The notes below the pieces were generated by a model. It searched no databases. It was not told the DNA's origin and was given only the letters and a program-made list of their open reading frames with translations. A stretch of 64,000 nt of DNA, from the NCBI GenBank assembly GCA_013396915.1, contig VWZL01004349.1, forward strand, positions 186,001 through 250,000. The letters are read 5' to 3'. A program made the translations under genes and the position numbers. The stretch comes from Stercorarius parasiticus (lineage: Eukaryota > Chordata > Aves > Charadriiformes > Stercorariidae). Of the stretch, positions 49,481-62,700 are shown in pieces. Within the stretch, counting starts at the first letter, position 1. Every line of letters starts with the position of its first letter.

Positions 49481-51417
49481 TATCTTGCTCCGGTTTGTAG
49501 CGATATTCAATAAAATGTAACACCAGCATTCCATTTTCGTGGTTTCACAGGTGTAACTCCACATATAAGTAAACTATGAATTACAGAATTGCCCTACTGT
49601 TGCCCCCAAGGATTAATCCATGATATGAAGGAATTAGTAGATTAACTACCTTTTACACTAGGAATTACACCAGGACGATGCTTATCAATTACACCTTTTC
49701 CTTTTGTTCGGTCCCTCTCCAGAAGTTCTAGTGGGATTACATCAATTTACAGAAAAGAAAATTTGGAGTAATATACACTCCCAGCGCTAAGAATCCGTTA
49801 CTTATGCAACAAAAACCAGTTTGATGTGCAGTTGTATCGGGAGAACTTTCTCCTATACATTTTAAATTTAACTTCTGGACCCTGCCTTTTTCTTTGTAAA
49901 CATGCAGCAAAACATCTACAGACTGAATGCAGTGCAGTTCAAAGCAAGGGTGACCCCCTAACCTGACAACACATCAGAGCTTGTCCAACTTAAAAGGCAA
50001 TGAAACCAATCGGTCTTTAAGGTACATACAGAACTCTGAGTTTTAAAGATGATACTTTAATCCCCTAAAGACAAATCAGAACATGACCCTATTGCTTCAG
50101 CTCCTGGCTTTAACATCTTTAGTTTCTTTTTCTGATCTTTTATCCTTATTCTTTGTGCCCACAATCCTCTCGGTGGTATCACAGTATTTCTCCTGGACCA
50201 CAGGCAACACTGATGAGATGTTCTTCTGTAAAAAAGAAAAAAGAAACACTCAAGGACATATCCGCCAGCTTTGATCTGTGCAGCTATTGGTGGTAGTAGT
50301 GATGCTGCCTCCGTATGATAGCTGCATCGCATCCACACAGAGATATAGTGTGCTAGGACTGTAGTTCTCTCTCATGTCCATAACTTGGCAAGGAGGGTGA
50401 CCTCCTTCCCTTGATCCCTCCTACATACTTTCTTCAAAGCTTGTATAAGCCTTGAAAACCTTTTATCCTCAGAGTCAACTGTTTAAAAGCAACCCCTAGA
50501 ATGACAAGACTTTTTTTTCTGAAGCATGAAAATACGGCTTACTTGGAAGAGTTTGCATAGATTGCTCCTTTTCTCTGCAGATGATAATTACGCTACTGCA
50601 TGAGTATTAAAGATCTTTTTCATAAACTAAAGGTTTCAGCTATAAATATAACATAGGTAGTGCTTGAGTGTGAACAGGATAGCATGCAGCTGCACTGAGG
50701 TAGCTGACTGTAGTATTTGAATTCTATAGCATCAAATGAAATTATATGAAACCAGGTTACAGAAAAAAAACATCTCTCATATAGGTAAGACATTCCTCCT
50801 TGAATCATATCTGATCTTCCAAAAGGCTATAACCATTTCTTGTCCAATTGAATTGACGATGGTGGAAGTGAATGTGATAAGTCAAGGTACAGCAAGCACT
50901 GTTCGTGCTGTGCAAACATTACTGATGTAGGTTAAAGTATGACCTACAAAAATGACAAAGGCAGGACAAATTCAGAATCACAAGCTCAGCAAATTGAAAA
51001 GATGCAAGAAAAATACTTTTGCTCTGTGGACCTACAAAATACACTGAAAACTACAACATACTTCTAAAGATGACTATAGTGAATGTACAGTGTAAGTACC
51101 AGATTTTACCCTAAGCAATGCTATAGCTTCTAATAAATATAAGTGAATTAAGTTATTTTCTCAGATAGTACTGTTTTCAGTGTTTCAAAAAAACCAGTCA
51201 CAAACATTCAAAACACTGCTTAGGTTTCTGCTGTGCTGGGAGGCTAGCCACAAACTAAGGAGTTTGTCAGCCATACACACAGCAGGATCTCTAATATTTA
51301 AATCTATTTACTTAATTCTTTAGAAATTTCTCAGTTGCACACTCTATGTTCTGAGCCAGCTACCTGATAAACCAAATTCCTGTGACGATTATCTGTAGGT
51401 TGGTATGTTGGAGTCTA
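49481..51417. other. unique DNA, no recognised gene
   Basis: No gene, RNA or classifiable repeat is recognised. Open frames are at most 93 codons and resemble nothing known to me. Confidence 0.55.
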
Positions 51418-52200
51418 GGGATGACTTTAATCTGTGAGACTTGTTTAAGAGAAGTTTCATGAAGTTCAGCTAAGGCAAATTAAATTCTTCCACCTGGAGT
51501 AGACTAACTTCACGCAACACTACAGTCTGGGCTCCAGCTGTCTAGAAAACACCCTTGCTGGGAATGACCTGTCCATGTAGACAACAAATTGAACATGTAC
51601 CTGCAGTATGCTCTTGCAGCAAACAAGAGTAGCTGCATAAACACAGCATTAGAAAAAGTGTAGTCAGAAGGTCAAGGAAAGTGATTATTGCCATCTGTTT
51701 GTCACTTGTGATGCCTGATCTGAAATACTGTGTCCAGTCTGGGGCCCCCCAGAACAAGTCGGGGATCAGCAAAAAGGGAAGTGTCCAACAGAGGGTCACC
51801 ACACTGGTCAGGGGGCTGGAGTGCATGACAGAGGAGAGTCAGAAAAATGATTTTGCTCATCACGGAGAAGAGAAAGAGGAAGGGAAACTAGTTGCTGCCC
51901 TCAACTACCTATAGGTTACAGAGAAATGAGGTGCACACTTTTTTGGGGGGGAGATATTGCAAAAGGAGAAGGGGCAACCATCACAAGCTGTAACAAAGCA
52001 AATTTGATTGAAGAAGGAAAAAAAAAGCATTCACAGGAAAAACAGTAGGAGAGGGGGCCAGAGAAGATGTGATACCTTTATTCAGCACAAGGCCCTGAAC
52101 AACCTGACATAACTTTGAAGTTAGCCCTGCTTTGAGCAGGAGTTTGAACCAAATAGTTCCCAGAGGTCCCTTCCAATCCAGCTTCCTCTATGGTCCTGAA
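51418..52200 (+). mobile_element. old CR1 LINE, 3' half of RT to 3' end
   Basis: A diverged plus-strand CR1 begins just after the FADD region. The block CATGAAGTTCAGCTAAGGCA at about 51459 corresponds to the usual M-K-F-N-K-x-K segment. GACAACAAATTGAACATG at about 51579 corresponds to V-D-x-K-L-N-M. CTGAAATACTGTGTCCAGTC at about 51720 corresponds to L-E-Y-C-V-Q. The frame 51681-51914 shows D-L-K-Y-C-V-Q then Q-R-V-T-T-L-V-R-G-L-E with many substitutions. The 3' UTR ends with AGAGGTCCCTTCCAATCC and a decayed tail at about 52200. Indels and stops make it non-functional. Confidence 0.85.
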
Positions 52201-55200
52201 TATGAGATCCTATACATAATTCACAACATCTGAAATCTGTTTTGTGCTATCAATGCAGAAACCTCTTCGCTGAACTGAGAACCCCTTGTAGTTAACAGCT
52301 GCAGGAGCGCTGTCACAGGGACTTCAGTCTCAGCTGCCAAAAATGCAAACAGACAGAAAACTTCACTGTAAGGAACTTTGTTCTGAATATCAAAATTCTT
52401 CCTCATGAGGTATCTGGGCACAGACATGCTGTTTACAGTCTCAATAAGCAATGCTATACCATTAAAAATGGCATTATTGAACAGATATTGTATTTTCTGG
52501 ACTGAAAAGTGCAGAAAAGGAGTAGAAATTATGAAAAACAGCTAAAGCTGTTTAAAAAAGTTGCAAAAGACTAATTTTCCAGCTAAACCTGAAAGTTTCT
52601 GAATCAAATGGTGTTAATTTTTTTAAAAATTGTGTTTTGGACACAAAATCCCATATTATTCCTATTTGATATTAATAGTTAAGACATCCACATTCCGTAG
52701 GACTGGAAAATACGATACAAGATTTATTGCAGAGTTTTGCCATCCCTTAGTGACAGGGAAATCAGGCAGGATATATTAAGGAAATTCTGTATCTCTAATC
52801 CTCACCCTTAAACACGTGTTATGTTGATACACTCAGCAGTGTACAGTAGGCACCTATTGACTGGTCAGCTGAGTAATTCCCTAGGTTCTAGTTCCATTTT
52901 GATAGATTTTAGAGCAACATATTTCAATTTTTACCAGTGAAACAATATTTCATTTAAAGCCTGCAGATGATTCTGTACTATTTATGTAACTTTACTATAA
53001 GATTTAAAAAGATAATACTGCAATGTAACAATTTTTTCTACATAAATAATTTGCAGATGATATCCAAATCAAAATCCACATGTTAAAATTTAAAATCCCT
53101 TCAAGAAGTGGGACTCTCAACTTGACACTGAATATGGTATCATCCAGGTGTTGCTAAGTGCTGAGTGTGAGCACAAGAAAGATTATTCCCCAACTCCCAC
53201 CGTATTTTTGTAGGAAGAATTCAGCCATTTCTCCATTGCTGCTCTGATACAACAGTTAGTGTTAATAGGTAATACCTGATAACAGGACAGGCTATATCAA
53301 GCTCTTAGAGTTACACAGTGTCAATCAATGACAGTGATCCAAAAGCAGGTGGTACCACATCCCAAGTGTAGATGATCACAGTTTTGCCATTTTGCCATAA
53401 CTACAGGAGAAGGGGAATCAGTGTACAAAAACTGGGCTTAACACGGGAGTGGGCTTTTCAGGGAGACAGCTATAACGTGATACTGCAGCAGTATGCTGAG
53501 TTACTGTAAGAAGGAACCTGCTATTTGATTTCAAGAAGAATATGGTAGCAAGAGAAGACATTCATGCATGATGATAGAGAAAAGAAACCTGTTTGTGCCT
53601 AATGTAATGGAAAATTTGAGAATTATTCATGCATGTGAATATGTATGTAAATCTGACCCTGGTGATACTGCCAAGGTCAGTGCATGGTGATCTGCTGAGT
53701 AAGTGCTAATCATTCAGCTTGAAATGTGGCTTTATCAGAAAAGCAATTTTGTGAAAAATCTCATGTCATTCTCCAGTACTCTTTCTCCTGTGATCTCCGT
53801 GTCATGCTTGCTCATTTGTCAAGTTTACATTCAGGACTTTTCCAACTAAAACATCCCCTTGTCAATCAAATCATGTTTCTGCCTTGTGCATTGTTAATGC
53901 ATCTGAGACAACAATTTAAAATTACACAGGCTCTTAATAGGGGAGTGACATTCTCTGTAGGACATTGAAAGCTAAATCAAAGTATGGGACAGCGGTTGAA
54001 CTTGACGTACTACTTGAATTTCAAAACCAAGCCCTGTACTGAAAATGGGCCATAGTAGGCCATAATCGAACTGAATAAGAAGTTCTTGGTACATGTACAC
54101 TGAGGTTTTACAGAAAATAAAATCTCATACAGGAAGATCTGGATAATGTAAGTAGAGGGGAAGATAACTTCATAACAAAAGAAATTGGGAGAATTGTTCC
54201 TTAACAACAGCAAAAATGAAGATTTCTTTATTTCTTTGAGAGTCTTAGGAACTTCATGACACTAGAAGGCACATCAAACTTAATAGCCTACATTTCAGAC
54301 TTGCATTTTGGATTGCAAGTATGCTGGCAAAAGCAATGGGATATGATTAATTTACCTTTTTTCTACTGGCTAATTACAGCAGAAACCAGCATCAAGCCAG
54401 TTCCCTGGCAGGTTCCTGCCTGTCAGAGGCACCTGCAAATTCATGGTTTAGTTGTCATTGCTGCTTCCTTGGCCCACTTCAAAATCATCTTCCAGACAGA
54501 ACTGCAGAGACAAGAATAGGGTCCCATTTGTTAGGTATCCTCTTGTTTCACGCAATAAATGCTTTTGCACAAGTAAAGGATAGGAAAATATTTCATTTAC
54601 ATGTGCACTAACCTTGTAGATCTGTTAGAAAAGAGTGATGTTTGTATTTACTGCCCAGTGCTGAGTATCCAAGGATCTGCATACAGGAATAAAGCTTGTG
54701 GATCTGGGATGGAACTTGACTGTAGAATAACTTCCTTCAACAACTAGACTAGAAGGACATAGAAAACTGGTTGATTAATGTTCATTTCAAATTTGATGGC
54801 GATTGTCCAGGTTCTAAGAACATGCTAATTTATTCTTGATAAACCTGGGTAGTAATTCCTACGGAGCAAATGACAAATCTGAAATCTCTTACTCAATATA
54901 AAACCATGAAATTGCAACGTTCTGAGCTGTCTCTGTAGGCTGTAATGACTGGAAGAACTAGCAGATAGTTTAAAAATGGAGATTTGAAATGCTTCAGTCC
55001 TAGAACTTCTACCAGAAATGTTTATAACTAATGCGTTTAATGAGTCCCAGACAGGACTGAAATTATTGATGCATTAAAACCAAAGCCTAGAAATTAATTT
55101 AGAGTCATTGTGGACGTTAAGGATGCACTCCCCATCAGAGAATAGCATGTTAAGCACCAGATATCTCAGCAGTCATTAACAGTAGCCCCAAACAAAGGTC

Positions 55201-58200
55201 TTTACAACAATCCGAAGTTTTTTCGAAGTTTTTTGTTTTTTTTTTTGCCATTGCCATTATGTGAACTTATAGAAAACATGTGAGATTAATAAGATTCCCA
55301 GATGAACAATGAACAGAGAAAAAGATGCTCAGCCAAGGCAGCAGACATGAAATCTGATGATTTGTTTCTTTAACTGAAGCTACTGCTTTTATCTTTATCT
55401 GATTTGATCTTCAGCTACCAACTTCTTTTGCCGCAACTACTTTTCTACATTGCTGTGGTCTAGTGTGATAAAAAGGCGTAAGCTGAGTGTTGGAGGTAAA
55501 GTTTACACAACCAAAATGAGGAAAAGGTTGAAAATGTTTGTGTAACAACATTTCCTTTTCCTGCAGTTACCAACACTCTTCTTGACAGAAATGTATCCTC
55601 AAATGCCCAGTCTATACCTTCTCCTGTTCAAAGGATAACTCTCATGCCCTCAGGGAACAGAAACAATATGACATGACTTAGAATACTACCCATACAAGTA
55701 CCACCCTACAAGATACTTTCCATTTAATTGTTCACGTTGTCCTTACACAGCAATGTCTGAAAAAAGAAGCGTATAAAATTAACAGAATAATCTGAGAAAA
55801 CATGAAATTATCTGTATAAATTCTGTAAGTAACAGAATGACCTAATTTTCCTTTTTATATTTAAAACAGTACTTTTGTCTCTAAAACTAATACCTGCGTT
55901 GTGTTTGAACACAAACCATGCAGAGCATTGAAGTCAAAATATATTTGAATTATGTGGCAAGATAAGCCGTAATACATATCAGTGATGTGAGCAATCCAAA
56001 ATAGTTCTTTCCAAGAAATCGTTACGCTATTCTTAATGTTCAACATATATAGTGCTAAAGAATAAAATAACCTTAAAGTCAAATGGTGCAGATGAATAAT
56101 GTAACAGTTCTAAAAGATGAATGCTTAAAATAGCAAAAAAGAAATGGAAAACCTTCTTTAAGCCTCTTTGCTTTCATAAAGTTTTGCAATGGAGAAAGCA
56201 ATTAACACTCATTTCTGGAAAGAATTTTTCTAACATTTTTAAAAAGTTCTTTTTAAAATAATGGGTTTGGATTAAATTAGAAAAAAATAGAAAAGAAAAA
56301 GTGGTGGACTTTCTGTTTTGGAAGAACTGGAAAAATACAATGAATTACTCTCCCAGAGAGCATGATGGAAGGGGGGGCATACCTAGGGAGAGATCAGAAA
56401 GGTACTTACCTCTTTGAAACACAGACCTACACACTTTCTGCCAGACAATTTCCCCTGTAAAAGAGGATGTTGAAAAGCAAATGCTTTTTTAATGTGTAAC
56501 TCTGTTTTCATTTATACAGGAAAAGTGCATTTCCAAAGCCCATTTTTCTTGAACATGACATTGTCACCCTGTGCTGTTCGTTGAAGGGATGGAAAGAAAA
56601 TATTGATTAGAAATCAATGTGAAGTTTGTTTTCCTTGGTTTAGGAACTTTAACTCTAGATAAATAAAACGAAACACAAGGGGAGAAAAAAACTTGTATGA
56701 CTATGCTTCTTGAAACTGAATAAGTCAGACTTTATCAAAGCAAACTCACTTAATTAACTCCTCACCTGGTTCTCATTTAATGAGTGCAAAATCAAAACCT
56801 TTTTGAGGAAGAACAGAGTTTAGATTGGAGATGAGTTGGAGCTGACCCAGAAATCTTAATCGAGCTATTTTGTCCCTGCTGGAATTGACTCACAACATCG
56901 TAACTGTCCTTAAAAATTCTAAGGAGAAAGGACATAAAGACGTCGTGTCTCCATTTCACTCAGGATAATGTAGGTCTTAACAATATCGTGGTGGTACTTA
57001 TTCTGTACATAGGTGACTGATGTGCTCATTATCTAGATAGTTAATGGTAGTCCAGTTTGGGAACAAGTACTCCATATATTTCAGCTAATAAACCTTTGCA
57101 TCTTTGAGATGATAGCCCTGATGGATTTCACATGGACACACTCGTACACTATTTACACTATAGAAGTTATTTTCTACAGTTAACTGAAAAGGGTAGATAA
57201 AAACATTAGAAGTGCGGGGGCTTCTTAGTTACAGATGAAGTGCCTCATTAAACCTCCCTAGGGACAGTCTGAGAGGAGGACGCAAAATTGTCCTTGTCCA
57301 GGGAAGAGATTCCTGGCCAGAAGTAGTAGTGCCCCTGGAGTCCACCAGCCCAAGACCTATTAAGAATAGGGAGCAGGGCAGAAAGAAGAATAGCAAATTA
57401 AGAATATCATGGTTCAGATAAAAGGAGGGATATTCAGACACTGTCAGGAGGTGGAAAATCTCTGTTCTAATTCTTCCTGCCATGCTCAATTATTTACATA
57501 AAATGAAATAACTTTATTAAGAACACTCTTCTAGTTCAGAATATCCTATAATAAATTTGATCAGAGTCCTAATACAGGTAAAAATCCTTTCCAGAAAAGG
57601 ACTGAATTCAATCAGAACATCCCACACTAATTCCCTAATTAGCAGGACTATGGAAAAAAAGGAGTTGGTATCTCCTCTGGGACGTTTGTGAATCTTCTCT
57701 TTTCTCCCCTCCTACCTAAAACCATCTGTCCAGCTCAGGTAGTTTACCCACATTACATTTTTTTTCCAAGTGACCAAGGAAGAATTTTCCTAGATCTGCC
57801 AGGACAGTGCACCTAGGAAAGAAGACATTTCTGAGACCCTGCTCTGGCATTGGAAGAGTTGTAGCTTGAACCTGGCTTTCTCAGAAATAAGAGGAGCTAA
57901 TAGTTAATCTGGGTGGGCTGTTTTATTTTTTAAAAAAACTTTCTTGCATACTTTCATTAAGTTTATGTTACAAGTCACAGACTTTGTTCTGTGCTGGAAT
58001 GATAACAAATTTCAAAACCTCCCAAGAAAATATTCTCCAGCCAACCTAGCCCTTTTCCCTAACTTGGCCACTGTTATAAATAAAAACAGCCCAAGAAAGG
58101 CTGAACTAAGTCTACCGATCGGCTGGTGATCAGCGACTGGCATGCAGTATCCTCATCCCTAGCCTTCAGCTCTTCCTGTGTCCTTTAACTCTGTTCTCCA

Positions 58201-60838
58201 GGTTCCTCCATACCCGACTGTCTCATCCAGCACACTGGACCTCACCACTGAAGACCAGAAGCACCCAAGCAAAACGGGAGCTTACCCCCTACTGGTGTAG
58301 GGGAAACTCTGCACAGTTTGACACTTCAAAGAGTCACAGTTGCAGAAGAGTGAACACCAGTCCCTCCCTTTTCCCAGCCCTTTGTTGTCTGTATCTGCAG
58401 GTAATACTATGATAATCCTGGTACCTCTGCTCAGTGGTTAATGGTAACAATCACTGCGGCACCCAGAAGCCTGCACCTCTGCCTGGGTCACACGCTGGAG
58501 GTCTCCTGGGCTCAGTGGGTTATGTGAAGGCAGTGGGGCGGAAGACAAGTGAATTCCCTTCGTGGGTAAGGACCAGGGAGCGTGGCCTTGCTTTCTATGG
58601 CTGTTGTAGAATAACAAGCATCGTGAGACAAATCATTATGTCTCCTCAGTTCTGCTCCTATGCAGTATTAAAGATGCACACAACACAGCTGTGGTTTTTA
58701 CCAAGGTATGGGGAGAGCTAGATATAGCTCTTTCCCTTTCAACCATGAGCACCATGCAGCACAACAGAATTCATGTCACCTAACTGAAAGACACCAAAGG
58801 TCATCAGAGCTCTCGCATCCACAATGTGGCTAGATCCCCCCACCTACCATAGCAGCAACTGATTCTGATCTTTTTGACTCAAGTAAATCCTCAGCCTAAA
58901 AATCAAATCTGTAAAGCTCAAGGAGACATAGACATTGTTTATGCAGATACAGTGCAGAGCAAAAATTTCTGCACTGCTCTTTCATCTTGTCTTTTCTTTT
59001 ATAATCCTAGAACTGATTAGATCATAACACAGACTCAGCCCTTCTCTTGGTTATTTTTAACGTAAAGATTTGTAGCTACTGTGTATAGTGCAAAGCAGCA
59101 TCTGAAATCATAAACTTCTTTTGTTTTCAGTCTCCTTATGAGCAAAAGTAGGAAAACAAAAATCAAGTTATCTAAACTTCTGGCCTGCCATATCTTTTGT
59201 GCACATTTTAATGAAGAATGAATTTATCACAGAAACTCTACCAGGGAAGAAATAGAATTAAAGTCACACAGACCATAAAAAGTGCATTTCAGACCTAGGC
59301 TGTCTGCAGGTTTTCCTAATGGATAGTGCTTTTCCAATGGCATACATCCATATGGACAGCAGAGATACTCTGGTCTGGCAACCATCCTACCTCCTTTTGG
59401 AAATAATACCAAAATGTTATTCCCACTGCTGATGGGCAGCTGGCTTCCTTTTTACTTCTGTCCCTAAAAAGTCAACCCTGACAGTTTGCTGAACACTGCA
59501 GAAAGCCCAGAACTCCTCTCACCCACATAGTCCTCATGAAACCTGGAACTCCAAGGACAGGGAAAAGGGACTGGTAAACAGATAGGTGCGCTCAGAAAAC
59601 TTTGGGAGGATTTTTCTGAGTGAGATAAAGCATCTGTGTGCTTTGTTTGCTTGACAGAACAGCAAAAATCTGAAAAAGTGATGGGAAGATTGAAATTTTT
59701 TTGTTTTAGAGGACCAATGTTGGTGAGAGAGTAAAGGAGGGGCCAGCCCGTATTATATAGAACATAATTAAATATGAAAAAGAAAACCTCTCGCATGCAG
59801 GAAATCCTTCATCTTTTCTCACATTTGCTCAATCACTGCTCTCCCACAGATCAATTTTTCCTTACTTATTGCATTTTTTTCCCTGCTGTTCTTTGAGTAT
59901 ACAAAGGCAAGAGTGAAAGGTCAAGGCATTAAGGAGTGTGAGCGAAAAGAAGAGTCAGGAATCCTGAAAAAACTGTCAAACTGGAAGCTTGAGTGGCTCA
60001 AAGCCAATATACATGCCAAACCCCCTCTAATTTTATACAAATAAATTCAGATCCATGCAAATATATGCATTTTTAATATGTGCCCCTTTGCTCAGTATTA
60101 TAACAGATGTGTAAATCCTGGATCACAGAGATTTCTCACAAGCTACTACCAGAGTGTTGAAAGAATCTGAAATGTTTTTGTGTGTTAAAGAACAGCTTAA
60201 TACTAAGAAACTTTCAGGTAACTGAAAAGTGTTCTCTCAGTGGAGTCTTTGTCTTCTACTCATCTCCGTATCTCTGTTTTTCCCTTTATGCCTTTGTTCT
60301 TTCAAATCCCTCTTTAATATATATTTTTCCACCAAGCTTTCCAGAGATGATCCACTATAAATTGAATGTCTACCATGCACCCTATACTTTAACACCTTGT
60401 TGAAGCCAGGCCTTTTCTTGTTCTACAGGAAATTTGTGGGCTTGTATTATATCACCTAATATAAACCAAGTATCTCTCTTGGGGAATGGTATGTTTTGCT
60501 CCCTCTGTTGTGCAGGGCTAAACACACAGTCAACACTCAATAAATAACACATTTTTCCTTTCCATCTTTTAAAGTTTGCCAATAGCAATTTACAGCGAAA
60601 TCCCTCAAGAAGCCTAAAAGTGACATAACAAATGAAAGTCCCACTTAAACAATGCATTTGAACAACACCTTGCTTTACAGTTCACATGTCTTTAAGATAA
60701 CAAATGATAGATTTCTGGAGGGGATGGGTTATAATCCATATAGATATAAAACCAGGACACTTTCAACTTATGTTTTCCTTGGCAAAGAATGCCGTATATT
60801 TTCACAAATCTTTGTAAGCACATTTCCATATTTCACAG

Positions 60839-61185
60839 GGGAGGAAAAGGACAGCTCTACCATTGCAGAAGAGCTTTCAGCAGAGGAAATTAATCTCTTA
60901 AATGTGTTACTACCAGAGTTGGATAAGCAATTTCTTTACTGAGCCAAGTATTTTCTCTGTTTTTCGTGTTTCAAACTCTCTGGGAAATGATGTGATTTTC
61001 CTTAATGTATTTATGTGTAATTGTCCAAATGAATTGCAATCCAGTGTTATTAATTATTTGTTGTGTATGCCTTGGTCATTTTATTCAAGAAACTCACTGA
61101 AAAGCCAACAGCTTTTAGCACTTAGAGTGCCTTTTTTGATTATAGGTATGGGAAAAGAATAAAAATAGTGTCTGTGTGAGAGAGC
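60839..61185 (+). other. weak terminal-exon candidate
   Basis: Seen: an AG acceptor at 60837-60838 follows TTTCCATATTTCAC. It is then open for 34 codons, acidic at first (G-E-E-K-D-S-S) and ending L-P-E-L-D-K-Q-F-L-Y with TGA at 60940-60942. AATAAA lies at 61158-61163 with a GT-rich stretch after it. Inference: this is compatible with a last coding exon and a short 3' UTR on the plus strand. The frame is also open upstream to 60652, so the acceptor is not needed to explain it, and I recognise no protein. Chance is a serious alternative. Confidence 0.18.
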
Positions 61186-62636
61186 CAAGGAAAGCATACT
61201 TTTTGATTTTTCCTTGTGAAAAGTGGCAGTGGTGGCATTTTGTTTTTCCTTAAACCAGGTCATAGGAGAGGCCAGCCTTAGGCAGACGGAAGGGTGAGTG
61301 GAAAGAGAGGATCAGCCTGAATCTACGATGGGGTGAAAACAAGGATGAGGAATGATGATCTAAGGGAAGAAGTCGCACCACCATTTATAATGGGGAACCA
61401 CAACATTCATTAGTGTGTCTGTTCCTCCCTTTGGAGTTTAATACCAAACATTTGTCTTGATTGCCTGGTCACATGAGTACAGAACTTGGCTGAGAAAGGA
61501 GCAGCTGGGAGCTGCTCTGTGTGGCAGTTTCCTATATCTTATGTCAAAAAAGAATATTTCAGACAGCTTCCAAGAATACAGATCAAAGTCATTTGTTTTC
61601 TACTTACCATCAGTCATGAAACAGAGCAGGGTTTTTTCTTTTATTTAGGTGGGTTACCTCCTTTGGTATTCGGAGAATGCAGCCTTCTAGTTGCTCTAAG
61701 GCTATACATATTCTAAAGAAGGGATGTTAAGAGGGTACTAATGATGATGTGTGTTAAAATGTCTTAATTTAAGATCAATAATTTAATATTTTAAATTTGC
61801 CTAAGACAACCTCTAGAACAGCAATGTAGAACAATGTAAAAAATAATGCTCAAATGTATTTTCCACCAAAGTGATTACATTTGTTTTCCTGGTGTTACTC
61901 TTCAAAGCTTGATACCGGTTGCTAGTAAGTACGCACCAACAAATTATTATCAATTCTTCTTGCTTATCATTTTGAGTACAGCCTGATCCATTGCTTGAGT
62001 TGGATTAGTGAGGCCTGAATGTTTCCAGGCACTACTTTGTATGTTGTCCACACTGAGTACCACAGTGCCATACATGCTAAGTAGTGTCTGCTGTCTACAC
62101 AAACAGCAAAATGGAGTGCTTTCTGCATTGCTTGAACAGTCCTGAGCTCCCCATTCGACTTCCTCCCAGCTATTGCATGTGGTAATTCTATCTTACCACC
62201 ATGTTTTGTCGGCTTAAATAATTTTCTTCTTTTTCTCTCAGAATAGACAATGAACACTTTTCTAGATGTAAAAATCTAGTAAAAAACTGGAGGTAAATAT
62301 ACCAGTAATTTTGACACAAAAAGCAAAGATCACTTTCTGCTGGCTAATATATTTCTCTGTTACTCAGCCAGCTCTGCTTGATTATACAGAAGACACGTCA
62401 GTTGTTATTCGCACACCAAGCACCTTCTTGCTGTCAAGGGATTTCAGTGAATTATAAATTTATGTCAGTCAATCAACAATAAGGGTGCATGAAAATGTTT
62501 GGATGATTAACATGGATTAGAATCCCTAGTTCCTAAAGTTTATACAATGTATTCAAACTAGTAAAACTAAAAACCTGTCCTCTTGATCTCCATGTCAGGT
62601 AACTGTTCTTTGCCTGTTAGGTTCTAGAAGATTGGT

Positions 62637-62700
62637 TTGGGGAAGGTCATGGGAAGGATGGGTTTGGTGTAGATCTGGATTTACTGGGGGGGGTGGGGTC
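62637..62700 (+). other. G-rich stretch with several G runs
   Basis: Five runs of three or more Gs occur on the plus strand, ending with GGGGGGGGTGGGG at about 62685-62697. A long loop of about 26 bases separates the first three from the last two, so quadruplex formation is possible but not strongly predicted. Confidence 0.5.
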
